From assembly GCF_027923225.1 (NCBI RefSeq), contig NZ_BSDI01000009.1:1-64000 (forward strand): a DNA stretch of 64,000 nt, given 5' to 3'. Source of the stretch: Phytohabitans aurantiacus (GTDB lineage: Bacteria > Actinomycetota > Actinomycetes > Mycobacteriales > Micromonosporaceae). Positions 16,629 through 24,993 of this stretch are shown here, one piece after another (within the stretch, counting starts at the first letter, position 1; each line of letters begins with the position of its first letter). The notes under the pieces are model-generated. The model worked only from the letters and a program-made list of their open reading frames with translations, made no database searches and was not told the DNA's origin. Position numbers and translations under genes: made by a program.

Positions 16629-16676
16629 GGCGGTGGAAGCTAACCCTCTGTGGCGGCGTGCTCACATCGACAAAAC

Positions 16677-16708
16677 GAAAGGGGCGGCCCACCGGGCCGC
16701 CCCTTTCC
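16677..16708 (-). terminator. Intrinsic terminator of the DUF5679 gene
   Basis: A perfect 14-bp GC-rich stem (16677-16690 with 16695-16708) with loop ACCG is followed on the minus strand by CGTTTTG. It lies 69 bases after the stop of the leftward DUF5679 gene. Confidence 0.8.
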
Positions 16709-16776
16709 GTGACTGTGGAAACAGGTAGCGGCCGTGGGTGACCCCGACGGCGAACGACCCGAATTCCGGTTTCGGT

Positions 16777-16941
16777 TTACTTGGCCTTGCCAAGGATCCG
16801 GTTCACGGTCGTGCCGCAGACCGGGCACTTGCCCTTGGCCATGTTCATGCCGGTCTTCGACACCTCGACGGTGCCCTCGAAGTCCCGCTTCTCCTTGCAC
16901 TTGACGCAGTACCCGTTGTAGGTCTGGGTTTTGGTGGCCAC
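16777..16941 (-). CDS. DUF5679-like zinc-ribbon small protein
   Basis: A 54-residue protein, MATKTQTYNGYCVKCKEKRD then KCPVCGTTVNRILG. The CVKC and CPVC knuckles make one zinc ribbon. Proteins of this kind are widespread in actinobacteria, often near ribosomal or core genes, with no fixed function. The GTG at 16941 is set by GAGGAGGGG just upstream; longer frames upstream are arginine-rich and unlikely. A terminator follows. Confidence 0.85.
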   Translation of the reverse strand: MATKTQTYNGYCVKCKEKRDFEGTVEVSKTGMNMAKGKCPVCGTTVNRILGKAK

Positions 16942-17364
16942 GGTGCCCCTCCTCGTACTCTTTGCCGGTTTTGCGTTCCGGCGTCCCCCCAACCGGCGCC
17001 CGGACGGCGCCGGCGCTGAGACCCCCTCCGCGGCCACCCGTGTGACCGCCGGTTCCGCCGGACCCTACCCATGTTTGGGCAGTTCCATGTCGACAACGCG
17101 TCGACACTGTGAGGAACCCGACGACGTGAGTGTGCATGGGGGAATGTACCGGATAAGTCAGTTTCGCCGGGACACGCCGGAGGAACCGCTCAGAACACCC
17201 CTGATCAAGTGATCACTAACTGTAATCATGCAAGATTTTTTCGGGATAATACGGTTCAAACCGGGCTTTTCTGGCAGGCCAAGATGTCTTGACTCTTGCG
17301 GCCACCTGGCACGTACGGATTAGCGTGCCATCGTGAACGTTGCCCGGGGCTGCGCGGGCCAGTA
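16942..17364. other. Divergent intergenic region with an AT-rich patch
   Basis: I see no gene here. 17204-17260 is markedly AT-rich for this genome and includes the palindrome AGTGATCACT (17208-17217) and the run GATTTTTTC. It separates the leftward DUF5679 gene from the rightward YgjP-like gene and probably holds both promoters. No specific -10/-35 pair is clear enough to call. Confidence 0.5.
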
Positions 17365-17895
17365 ATGGCTGCGGCGCGCAAGCCAGTCGTCGAGGTACGG
17401 CGCAGTCAGCGCCGGCGGCGGACGGTGTCCGCGTACCGCGACGGCGAGCGCGTGGTAGTGCTCATCCCCGATCAGTTCTCCCGGGCCGAGGAGACCGAGT
17501 GGGTCGACCGCATGCTGGCCCGGCTCGCAGCCCGGGAGGAGCGGGTCAGCCGCTCCGACGACGAGCTGCTGGTGAGGGCGCGCCGGCTGATCGGGCGATA
17601 CCTGAGCGAGCACACCCGGATCGTGGTACCGACGAGCGTGCGCTGGGTGACCAACCAGAACGGCCGCTGGGGCTCCTGCACCCCCGCCGACCGCACGATC
17701 CGCATCTCGCACCGCATCCAGGAGATGCCCGAGTGGGTGATCGACTACGTGCTGTTGCACGAGCTGGCCCACCTCGTCGTGCCGAGCCACAACGCCAGCT
17801 TCTGGGAGCTCGTGGGGCGCTATCCGAAGGCTGAGCGTGCCCGGGGGTACCTCGAAGGGATAGCGGCCGCCACAGGCGTCGTCCTGGCCGATTGA
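17365..17895 (+). CDS. YgjP-like (M48/DUF45) metallopeptidase
   Basis: A 176-residue protein with the DUF45/WLM signature: SVRWVTNQNGRWGSCTPADR, then LLHELAHLVVPSHNASFW. HELAH gives two zinc histidines and H in PSHN is the third ligand. It has no signal peptide or membrane segment. The E. coli homologue YgjP is a presumed cytoplasmic metal-dependent hydrolase of unknown substrate. ATG 17365 is chosen because the 23 residues encoded before it do not resemble the family. Its stop is 20 bp from the next gene, so the two are probably co-transcribed. Confidence 0.88.
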   Translation: MAAARKPVVEVRRSQRRRRTVSAYRDGERVVVLIPDQFSRAEETEWVDRMLARLAAREERVSRSDDELLVRARRLIGRYLSEHTRIVVPTSVRWVTNQNGRWGSCTPADRTIRISHRIQEMPEWVIDYVLLHELAHLVVPSHNASFWELVGRYPKAERARGYLEGIAAATGVVLAD

Positions 17896-17915
17896 GGTTG
17901 GGTTAGCCTTCTCCC

Positions 17916-18515
17916 GTGGTACGACGCGTGATCATTGCGGTCCTCGGGCCGGTGACCTGGCATCCGCCGGGTGTCGATCACGAGACGTGGCGAGCCGCGC
18001 TGGTGGAAGACGTGGTCGATCTGCTCGCGACGCTCAACGAGGTCGAGCCGGCCATCGCCGCGACCGCCGGTGACCGCGCGCTCGCCGAGTCGGTGGCCTG
18101 GCCGAGCATGCCGGTCTACGAGGTGCCCGACCTGAGCGCCTCGGCGATCTTCGCGGCGGCGGCCAAGGACGGCTTCGAGCAGGCCGCCACCGTGGCCGGT
18201 GACGCTCCGGACGTACCCGGACTGCTGCTCGGAAAGCTCCTGCGCCCTCTGACCACCCGGCCGCTGGCGGCGGCGCCGGCCGACCCCGGGCCCGGCCTGC
18301 TCGGCCTGGCGGCCCGGTTGCCGGCACCCGACTGGCTGCCGGCCGTCGATCTCGACAGCGGCTCCGTCGCGGCGCTGCGGAGCGCGGCGCCGCGCGCGGC
18401 GAACGTGGGTGTCTCGCCGGGGTGGCGCCGCATGCGTGGCCCCGTGGACCTGGCGACGCTCAACCCGGCCGTGGAGGGCTGGGACACCACCCGAGCCCTC
18501 CTGTCGGCCTCTTGA
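17916..18515 (+). CDS. Conserved hypothetical protein, possibly nucleotidyl/glycosyltransferase-like
   Basis: A 199-residue soluble protein starting MVRRVIIAVLGPVTWHPP. I do not recognise a firm family. The alternation of short strands and helices with VLGPVTW near the start and LPAPDWLPAVDLD in the middle is reminiscent of CofC/MobA-like nucleotidyltransferases but lacks a clear GGxSxRMG motif. It follows the YgjP-like gene by 20 bp and converges on the DUF2342 gene with a 4-bp gap. Confidence 0.7.
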   Translation: MVRRVIIAVLGPVTWHPPGVDHETWRAALVEDVVDLLATLNEVEPAIAATAGDRALAESVAWPSMPVYEVPDLSASAIFAAAAKDGFEQAATVAGDAPDVPGLLLGKLLRPLTTRPLAAAPADPGPGLLGLAARLPAPDWLPAVDLDSGSVAALRSAAPRAANVGVSPGWRRMRGPVDLATLNPAVEGWDTTRALLSAS

Positions 18516-18519
18516 ACGG

Positions 18520-19731
18520 CTAGAGCAGGTCGTCGAGGTTGCCTAGGTCGAGCTGGGAGCGGGCGTAGCCGTCGGGGTCGGCGAAGTCTTCCGCCGACGG
18601 GAGCAGATCGGGGTGGCCCCACAGCGCGTCGCGGCCCGAGATGCCCCGGTGCTCGGTGAGCGCGGCCCACAGCGTGGCCGCCTCGCGCAGCCGCCTCGGC
18701 CGCAACTCCAGCCCCACCAGCGCCGCGAACGTCTGCTCCGCCGGGCCGCCGGCCGCCCGCCGGCGCCGGAACGCCTCGCCGAGCTTCACGACGTTGGGCA
18801 GCCGCTCGCCGGCGGCACTGTCGACCACGTGGCAGACCCAGCCCTCGACGAGCGCGAGCGCGGTCTCCAGCCGGGCGAGAGACGCCTTCTGCGCCGGGGT
18901 GTCCTCCGGCGTGAAGATGCCTTCGAGGACGATCGCCTGCATCGACTCCGGATTCGTCGGGTCGACCCGGCCCATCGCCTCTTCGATGGCCTCGCGGTTG
19001 ACGGTGATGCCGGCCGCGTACATCTCGACCGCCGTCAGCACGTGACCACGCAGCCACGGCACGTGCTGGAAGAGCCGCTGGTGAGCCGCCTCGCGCAGGG
19101 CGACGTACAGGCGTACCTCGTCGAGCGGCAGCTCCAGCCCCTTGCCGTACTCGTTGATGTTGGCCGGGACGAGCGCGGCCGTGCCCGCCGGTCCGAGCGG
19201 CAGGCCGATGTCGCCGGCGGAGAGCACCTCCGATGCGAGCGACCCGAGCGCCTGGCCGAGCTGGCCTCCGAAGAGCGCGCCGCCGAGCGTGGCGACCATT
19301 GACTGCATCGGGCCGAGCTGAGCGCGGGCCTCCGGCGGCACGAGGTCGCCCATGGCGGCGACCATGCGGCCGGCCACCGGGTCGCACAGCTTCTTCCACA
19401 CGGGGAGCGTGTTGAAGATCCACTCGTTGCGGTTCCAGGCGACCGAGGTGTGGATGCCGGACGGCAGTGCGGACGTCGGCTCCAGCCACAGGTCGGCCAG
19501 GCGCAGTGCCTCGTCGACCGCGTTGCGGTCGAACGGGTTGACCGCCGGGTCGCCCGCGGGGGAGAGCTGGCTCACCGCGACCTGGCGCGCCAGGTCCCAG
19601 TTGACCGGCCCGGTGCCGGGTGAGGCGAGCAGCTGCTGCAGTTGCGCCATGAACTGCTGCATCTGCTGCGGGTCGTTGGGGTCGGGCGGCTGTGCGCCTG
19701 GGAGAGCGAAGCCGAACGGGATATCAGGCAC
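18520..19731 (-). CDS. DUF2342 zincin-like protein
   Basis: A 403-residue protein starting VPDIPFGFALPG. The core has ALREAAHQRLFQHVPWLRGHV, the family's conserved zincin-like helix, and the C-terminal part LRPRRLREAATLWAAL. Family members are annotated as zinc-dependent metalloproteases or F420-associated proteins, but there is no HExxH here and activity is uncertain. An N-terminal Gln-rich stretch (PQQMQQFMAQLQQLL) precedes the globular part. GTG 19731 is preferred over GTG 19740 by family starts; neither has a good ribosome site. Confidence 0.85.
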   Translation of the reverse strand: MPDIPFGFALPGAQPPDPNDPQQMQQFMAQLQQLLASPGTGPVNWDLARQVAVSQLSPAGDPAVNPFDRNAVDEALRLADLWLEPTSALPSGIHTSVAWNRNEWIFNTLPVWKKLCDPVAGRMVAAMGDLVPPEARAQLGPMQSMVATLGGALFGGQLGQALGSLASEVLSAGDIGLPLGPAGTAALVPANINEYGKGLELPLDEVRLYVALREAAHQRLFQHVPWLRGHVLTAVEMYAAGITVNREAIEEAMGRVDPTNPESMQAIVLEGIFTPEDTPAQKASLARLETALALVEGWVCHVVDSAAGERLPNVVKLGEAFRRRRAAGGPAEQTFAALVGLELRPRRLREAATLWAALTEHRGISGRDALWGHPDLLPSAEDFADPDGYARSQLDLGNLDDLL

Positions 19732-19817
19732 GCAGTCCACGGTACGCGCGGCATCTGTGGGCTGCCTGGCTACGTCCTTAAGCTCAGGGTGAAACCGGGG
19801 GTGGGTACGCTTCGCGC

Positions 19818-20837
19818 ATGAGACGTCGCGGTGTCACTGTCCTCCTCGGTGCGGTGATTACCGCGCTGTTGAGCATCGGCGTGCTGGCGGCACCCATCCC
19901 CTACGTGGTGCTGGGGCCCGGGCCGACGGTCGACACGCTGGGCAAGGAAGACGGCAAGGAGGTCATCCAGATCTCTGGCACCGCGACCTCGACCTCGAAG
20001 GGTCAGCTCCGGCTGACCACGGTCGGCGTCCAGCCCGACGTGAAGCTGCTCGCCGCGATCGCCGGCTGGTTCAACGACGAGAAGGCCGTGGTGCCGCGCG
20101 AGCTGATCTACCCGCCGGACGAGAGCGAGAAGCAGGTCGAGGAGCGCAACGCCCAGGAGTTCGCGGCGTCGCAGACCAGCGCCGAGACCGCGGCGCTCGT
20201 CGAGCTTGGCTATCCGGTACAGGTAGCGGTGAAGAACGTCGTCGCCGGTGGGCCTTCGGAAGGCGTACTCCGTGCCGGCGACGTGATCACCAAGGTAGAC
20301 GGTGAGGCGATCACCACCGCGCCCCGGCTGACCGAGCTGATCCAGGCGAAGCCGGCGGGCACCGTGTTCAACGTGGAGTTCACGCGGGACGGCAAGGCCA
20401 CCAGCGCCAAGCTCACCACGCGGGCGCAGGAAGGGCAGCCGCCGCGCATCGGCATCGAGATCGAGCAGAAGCAGCCGCATCCGTTCGAGCTCAAGATCGA
20501 CCTGGACGAGATCGGCGGCCCGAGCGCGGGGCTGATGTTCGCCCTCGGCATCATCGACAAGCTCGACACCGACGACGATCTCACCGGCGGCCACATCATC
20601 GCCGGCACCGGCACCATCGACGACGAGGGCCGGGTCGGGCCGATCGGTGGCATCGCGCAGAAGCTGGTCGGTGCCAAGAACGCGGGCGCCACGGTGTTCC
20701 TCACGCCCGCCGACAACTGCGCGGAGGCCAAGAGCAACGCACAGTCCGGGCTGCCGCTGGCCAAGGTCAGTACCTTGGACGACGCGCTGGCGGCGCTCAA
20801 GGCAGTGCGTGACGGAGCGCAGCCGAGCCTCTGCTAA
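19818..20837 (+). CDS. PDZ domain/Lon-type (S16) serine protease, YlbL-like
   Basis: A 339-residue protein with one N-terminal transmembrane segment (about 10-30), then a PDZ domain (about 125-205, AGDVITKVDGEAI) and a C-terminal Lon protease domain. The catalytic Ser is in GGPSAGLMFALGII and the Lys in GGIAQKLVGAKNAGA, the Lon Ser-Lys dyad. This is the YlbL type, membrane-anchored with the protease outside, found in Firmicutes and actinobacteria. It has no ATPase domain. It lies upstream of the UPF0182 membrane protein gene with a 73-bp gap. Confidence 0.92.
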   Translation: MRRRGVTVLLGAVITALLSIGVLAAPIPYVVLGPGPTVDTLGKEDGKEVIQISGTATSTSKGQLRLTTVGVQPDVKLLAAIAGWFNDEKAVVPRELIYPPDESEKQVEERNAQEFAASQTSAETAALVELGYPVQVAVKNVVAGGPSEGVLRAGDVITKVDGEAITTAPRLTELIQAKPAGTVFNVEFTRDGKATSAKLTTRAQEGQPPRIGIEIEQKQPHPFELKIDLDEIGGPSAGLMFALGIIDKLDTDDDLTGGHIIAGTGTIDDEGRVGPIGGIAQKLVGAKNAGATVFLTPADNCAEAKSNAQSGLPLAKVSTLDDALAALKAVRDGAQPSLC

Positions 20838-20910
20838 CCGCTCCAGGTACACCCCGTACTGTAGGTGGCCTGATCGGAGCAGATCGGACCCTAACTTTGC
20901 GGAGCCTGCC

Positions 20911-23901
20911 GTGGTTATGCGTAGTAGTCCCCTGCCGAGGATGAGCCGACGCGGTCGCGTCACGGTCGGCGTACTCATAGGGGTGTTCCTACTCTTCACC
21001 CTGCTGGGCTGGGCGGTCGAGGCGTGGACCGACTGGCTCTGGTTCGACGAGGTGCAGTACACGCAGGTCTTCACCGATGTGCTGACGACCCGCATCCTGC
21101 TCTTCCTGGCGGTCGGTCTGGCGATGGCGGTCGTCGTCGGCGGCAACCTGTACCTGGCCTACCGGCTGCGCCCGCTGCTGCGGCCGCACTCCGCCGAGCA
21201 GGCCACGCTGGAGCGGTACCGGATGGTGCTCAGCCCGCGCATCGGCACCTGGATCGCCGCGCTGGCCGCCATCATCGGCCTCTTCGCCGGCCTCTCCGCG
21301 CAGGGCCGATGGAGCCAGTGGATGCTCTTCCGTAACGCCCAGCCGTTCGGGGTGAAAGACCCGGAGTTCGGCGTCGACATCGGGTTCTACGTCTTCGAGT
21401 ACCCGTTCTGGCGTTATCTGCTCGGCGTCGGCTTCACCGCGGTCGTCCTGTCGGTGCTCGGCGCGCTGGCGGTCCACTATGTCTTCGGGGGCGTGCGCCT
21501 GCAGGGCATCGGCGACCGCATGACCACCGCCGCCCGCGCGCACCTCACCTCGCTGGTCGCGGTGTTCGTGCTGCTGAAGGCGATCGCGTACGTGCTCGAC
21601 CGGCGCGCGCTGCTGCTGTCGTACAACGAGGGCACCAAGCTGTACGGCGCCGGGTACGCCGACATCAACGCGCTGCTGCCGGCCAAGGAGATACTGGCCT
21701 ACATCTCGATCGTCGTGGCGATCGCGATAGTGCTGTTCTCCAACGCGGTGATGCGCAACCTCGTCTGGCCCGGCGTCTCGCTGGCCCTGCTCGGCATCTC
21801 GGCGGTCGCGATCGGCGGCATCTACCCCTGGGCCGTGCAGACGTTCGAGGTCAACCCGAGCGTGCGCGACAAGGAGCGCCCGTACATCGAGCGCAGCATC
21901 CAGGCCACGCGCGACGCGTTCGGCCTCACCGACACCAAGAGCGCCAACTACCAGGCCAACAACCTGGTACCGCCGGCGACTCTCGCTACCGACACCTCCG
22001 TCGTGCCCAACATCCGGCTGCTCGACCCGGCGCTGGTGTCGCAGGCGTTCACCCAGCTCCAGCAGGTGCGTGGCTTCTACGACTTCGGTGAGAAGCTCGA
22101 CATCGACCGGTACACGGTGAACGGCAAGACCCAGGACTACGTCGTGGGCATGCGCGAGATCAACTATGGCAAGCTGACCGAGCAGCAGGGCAACTGGATC
22201 AACCGGCACACTGTCTACACGCACGGGTACGGGCTGGTCAGCGCGCCCGCCAACCAGGTGTGCCCCGGCGGCCAGCCGTACTTCGTTTCCGGCTTCCTCG
22301 GTGAGCAGGCCAGCAAGGCGTGCTCGTCGGCGTCGGAGCAGATCAAGGTCGACCAGCCGCGGATCTACTACGGCGAGCTGATGGGCCAGACCGGCGCCGA
22401 CTACGCGATCGTCGGCCAGGCCGACGCCGACCGCAACGTCGAGTTCGACCGGCCGATCGGCAGCACCGGCGAGCAGGGCCAGTACTACACGTACGACGGC
22501 ACCGGCGGCGTCGAGATCGGTTCGTTCACGCGGCGGCTGCTGTACTCCATCAAGGAGCGCGAGTCGAACTTCATGCTCTCCGACGCGGTTACCGACAACT
22601 CGAAGCTGCTGTACGTGCGGAACCCCCGGGACCGGGTGGAGAAGGTCGCGCCGTTCCTGACCATCGACGGCGACCCGTACCCGGCGGTCGTCGACGGGCG
22701 CATCAAGTGGATCCTCGACGGCTACACGACGTCCGGCACCTACCCGTACTCCGAGCGCATCAACCTCCAGGCGGAGACGCGCGACGAGTTGACCGGCACG
22801 GGCACGTTCGCGCTCGCCCGGGAAGACGTGAACTACATCCGCAACTCGGTCAAGGCCACCGTCGACGCGTACGACGGCACCGTGACGCTGTACCAGTTCG
22901 ACGAGACCGACCCGGTGCTCAAGGCGTGGAACAAGGCCTTCGGCGGTGAGCTGGTCAAGCCCAAGTCGGAGATCCCGCAGGAGCTGGCGCAGCACTTCCG
23001 GTACCCGGCCGACCTGTTCAAGGTGCAGCGCAACATGCTGTCGCGGTACCACGTCCAGGACCCGGGCGACTTCTTCTCCGGCTCGGACTTCTGGGAGGTG
23101 CCCAACGCTCCCGACGACCCTGACAGCGACGTCAAGCAGCCTCCGTACTACCTGATGACGCAGTTCCCCGGTCAGGACCAGCCACGCTTCCAGCTCACGT
23201 CGGCGGTCACACCGCTTGGCCGGCAGAACCTCGCCGCGCTGATCTCCGGCTCCTACGTGGACGACAAGCCACAGTTGGCCGTCTGGGAACTGCCGGATCA
23301 AACCGCCGTCTCCGGCCCCGTACAGGTCCATCAACAGATGACCAACACGGTGGCGCAGATCCGAACAGACCTGAACCTGTTGCAGTCCAACCAGGCCAGA
23401 GTGCTCTACGGCAACCTGCTCTCCCTGCCGTTCGGCGACGGCATGCTGTACGTCGAGCCGGTCTACGTGCAGAGCAACCAGGAGAACGCGTACCCGCTGC
23501 TGCAGAAGGTGCTGCTCTCCTACGGCGACGGCTCGTACGTCGTACTGGCAAACTCGCTCGCGGATGGCATCAAGGAACTCGTCAGACAGGGCCAGCAGGG
23601 CGGCGCACCACCGCCGACATCGGGCGGCGAGAATCCGCCGCCAACAACCGGCGGCAACCAGGCGCTTACTCCCGAACTGGCGGCCGCCGCCGACCGGGTG
23701 GAGAGCGCCTGGGCCGAGGTCAAGGCCGCCCGCGCGGCCGGTGACTTCGAGCGCGAGGGTCGGGCACTCAAGGCGTTCGACGACGCGATGACGGCGTTCC
23801 AGGCCGCCCTGAACGCCGCGGGCGCCGCACCGTCGACCCCAGCGCCATCGGCAACCCCGTCAGCCCCACCAGCCACCCCATCCCCAACCCCAGGCGGCTA
23901 A
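20911..23901 (+). CDS. UPF0182-family large membrane protein
   Basis: A 996-residue protein. About seven transmembrane helices occupy the first 330 residues (VGVLIGVFLLFTLLGWAV and onward), then a large extracellular region (NPSVRDKERPYIERSIQATR, typical of UPF0182). The C-terminus is Pro/Thr/Ser-rich (TPAPSATPSAPPATPSPTPG) after a helical DUF-like segment. Its function is unknown. GTG 20911 is adopted, with GGAG 6 bases upstream; ATG 20917 is the alternative. A strong palindromic hairpin follows 9 bp after the stop. Confidence 0.93.
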   Translation: MVMRSSPLPRMSRRGRVTVGVLIGVFLLFTLLGWAVEAWTDWLWFDEVQYTQVFTDVLTTRILLFLAVGLAMAVVVGGNLYLAYRLRPLLRPHSAEQATLERYRMVLSPRIGTWIAALAAIIGLFAGLSAQGRWSQWMLFRNAQPFGVKDPEFGVDIGFYVFEYPFWRYLLGVGFTAVVLSVLGALAVHYVFGGVRLQGIGDRMTTAARAHLTSLVAVFVLLKAIAYVLDRRALLLSYNEGTKLYGAGYADINALLPAKEILAYISIVVAIAIVLFSNAVMRNLVWPGVSLALLGISAVAIGGIYPWAVQTFEVNPSVRDKERPYIERSIQATRDAFGLTDTKSANYQANNLVPPATLATDTSVVPNIRLLDPALVSQAFTQLQQVRGFYDFGEKLDIDRYTVNGKTQDYVVGMREINYGKLTEQQGNWINRHTVYTHGYGLVSAPANQVCPGGQPYFVSGFLGEQASKACSSASEQIKVDQPRIYYGELMGQTGADYAIVGQADADRNVEFDRPIGSTGEQGQYYTYDGTGGVEIGSFTRRLLYSIKERESNFMLSDAVTDNSKLLYVRNPRDRVEKVAPFLTIDGDPYPAVVDGRIKWILDGYTTSGTYPYSERINLQAETRDELTGTGTFALAREDVNYIRNSVKATVDAYDGTVTLYQFDETDPVLKAWNKAFGGELVKPKSEIPQELAQHFRYPADLFKVQRNMLSRYHVQDPGDFFSGSDFWEVPNAPDDPDSDVKQPPYYLMTQFPGQDQPRFQLTSAVTPLGRQNLAALISGSYVDDKPQLAVWELPDQTAVSGPVQVHQQMTNTVAQIRTDLNLLQSNQARVLYGNLLSLPFGDGMLYVEPVYVQSNQENAYPLLQKVLLSYGDGSYVVLANSLADGIKELVRQGQQGGAPPPTSGGENPPPTTGGNQALTPELAAAADRVESAWAEVKAARAAGDFEREGRALKAFDDAMTAFQAALNAAGAAPSTPAPSATPSAPPATPSPTPGG

Positions 23902-23909
23902 CCCCACCG

Positions 23910-23961
23910 TGATCAGGGCGTCCCTCAAGTCGTAAGAGCGACTTGAGGGACGCCCTGATCA
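23910..23961. terminator. Perfect 23-bp palindromic hairpin after the UPF0182 gene
   Basis: Arms 23910-23932 and 23939-23961 are perfectly complementary around the loop TAAGAG; the arm begins TGATCAGGGCGTCCC. There is no T-tract. A near copy occurs at 62311-62364 after another gene, so it belongs to a dispersed family of terminator-like palindromes. Confidence 0.8.
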
Positions 23962-24041
23962 TTGGGGCGCCCCCCGTGGCGCACGCCACGGGGGGTCGTT
24001 TTGGAGGTCCTGGGATCCGTGCGCTACTGTTAACGAGCCGA

Positions 24042-24115
24042 CGCGGGGTGGAGCAGCTCGGTAGCTCGCTGGGCTCATAACCCAGAGGTCGCAGGTTCAA
24101 ATCCTGTCCCCGCTA
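24042..24115 (+). tRNA. Initiator tRNA-fMet (anticodon CAT)
   Basis: The acceptor 5' strand CGCGGGG pairs with CCCCGC; position 1 is unpaired (C with T), as initiator tRNAs require. The anticodon stem/loop is CTGGG-CTCATAA-CCCAG, with the three consecutive G:C pairs that mark the initiator. The T-arm reads GGTTCAAATCC. The 3' CCA is not encoded (the gene is followed by CAA). Its 3' half, from the anticodon loop on, is the attachment site used by the element at 24073-41580, and the gene stays intact at the left junction. Confidence 0.95.
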
Positions 24116-24118
24116 CAA
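24073..24118. repeat. attL (46-bp core, left junction)
   Basis: Identical to 41535-41580. It covers the anticodon loop to the 3' end of the initiator tRNA plus three bases, so integration restores a complete tRNA on this side. The integrase gene stop is about 880 bp away. Confidence 0.92.
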
Positions 24119-24124
24119 GGGAAA

Positions 24125-24159
24125 ACGGCCCTCCAGAGATCATCTGGAGGGCCGTTTCG
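24125..24159 (+). terminator. tRNA terminator carried at the left (element) side
   Basis: A perfect 15-bp stem (24125-24139, 24145-24159; arm AAACGGCCCTCCAGA, loop GATCA) follows the tRNA by 9 bases, with TTTC at the end. The same hairpin with a single G:U pair occurs after attR at 41586-41620. Given the orientation, this copy belongs to the element and the right one to the original chromosome. Confidence 0.85.
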
Positions 24160-24169
24160 TATGTACGTG

Positions 24170-24187
24170 TAGCCAGATGTGTAGCTG
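24170..24187. repeat. Arm-type repeat, left copy
   Basis: TGTAGCCAGATGTGTAGC is identical to 41399-41416 near the right end. Each copy holds two TGTAGC units. A diverged copy (GTGTAGCCGGATGT, 41630-41643) follows the right-hand terminator. Position just inside each end suggests integrase or Xis arm-binding sites. Confidence 0.5.
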
Positions 24188-24425
24188 AGACCCCACTCCT
24201 GACCTAGCTGTCCCAGATCGGACAGTAGAAGCAGCCGTCCGGCCGTTTCGATTTCCCTACGGCACCGGCGCGTCACGCTCCCGCCGGGAACCTCGATCGC
24301 CTAATGTTCGAGGTCAGGTGTGTTCCTCTGCTTTCGTGATCCCTGTGTATCTATGCCGGACTCGGCGCGTCGGCCCCCTCAGCCGGCGAACAGTGCGTCT
24401 GGCCTGAGATCCACGAAAGGGTTTC

Positions 24426-24623
24426 ATGAGGGGTAAACACCGACGTAAAACCACTGTCCAGTTCCGAGACAAGGCAAGCCGTGGCCTAGCCCTGGCTTGT
24501 GGGCCACTGAACCTGACGTCCGATGTGCTTCACATGCACGGATATCACAGGGCGGCCTTCTTGCTTCGGATTGTTTCAGTGGGCGGGCAGGTAACGGCTG
24601 AGGTTTGCCGCCGCCGCCGCTAA
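24426..24623 (+). CDS. Small hypothetical protein in the AICE left end
   Basis: A 65-residue basic protein, MRGKHRRKTTVQFRDKASRG, ending in EVCRRRR. The ATG at 24426 follows GAAAGGG by a few bases, and a terminator-like hairpin lies 27 bases after the stop. No family recognised. It runs opposite to the integrase. Expression signals on both sides argue for a real gene, but composition alone is not decisive. Confidence 0.45.
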   Translation: MRGKHRRKTTVQFRDKASRGLALACGPLNLTSDVLHMHGYHRAAFLLRIVSVGGQVTAEVCRRRR

Positions 24624-24649
24624 CCCGACCCGCACCACCGTTTCACCGC

Positions 24650-24684
24650 GAGGGGGGACGACGGCGAGAGCTGTCGCCCCCCTC
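24650..24684 (+). terminator. Hairpin after the small AICE gene
   Basis: Arms 24650-24662 (GAGGGGGG, bulged A, CGAC) and 24673-24684 (GTCGCCCCCCTC) pair around a 10-nt loop. The stretch from here to the integrase stop (24994) shows no gene I can support. Confidence 0.55.
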
Positions 24685-24993
24685 GTCATTCCTGACGGGT
24701 GGACCAGGCTCGACCAGCCTGTCAGGAACGGTCGGGCAGAGGATTCCCATATCGACATGCATCGATAAATAAGCGCACGGTGCCGAAGGTGACCAGCACT
24801 GTCGCTGATTCTGGGCTATACCCCCTGCTTCGTTCTTGCCACCCCCTTTTGGGTGATGCCACCAACCTAGGGCCTTCGGAGTGACCTTGGGGAATTGACG
24901 CGCCGGAGTCACCTGAAAGGCATATCAGGCTAAACGGACATCTAATGAGTTATGAGCACAGACTTACCTATACTTAACCCCGGTATGGGCTGA

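Noticed and set aside
20989..23334. A 781-codon minus-strand open frame across UPF0182
   Set aside because: It mirrors the codons of a conserved membrane protein gene and has no recognisable domain or start signal.
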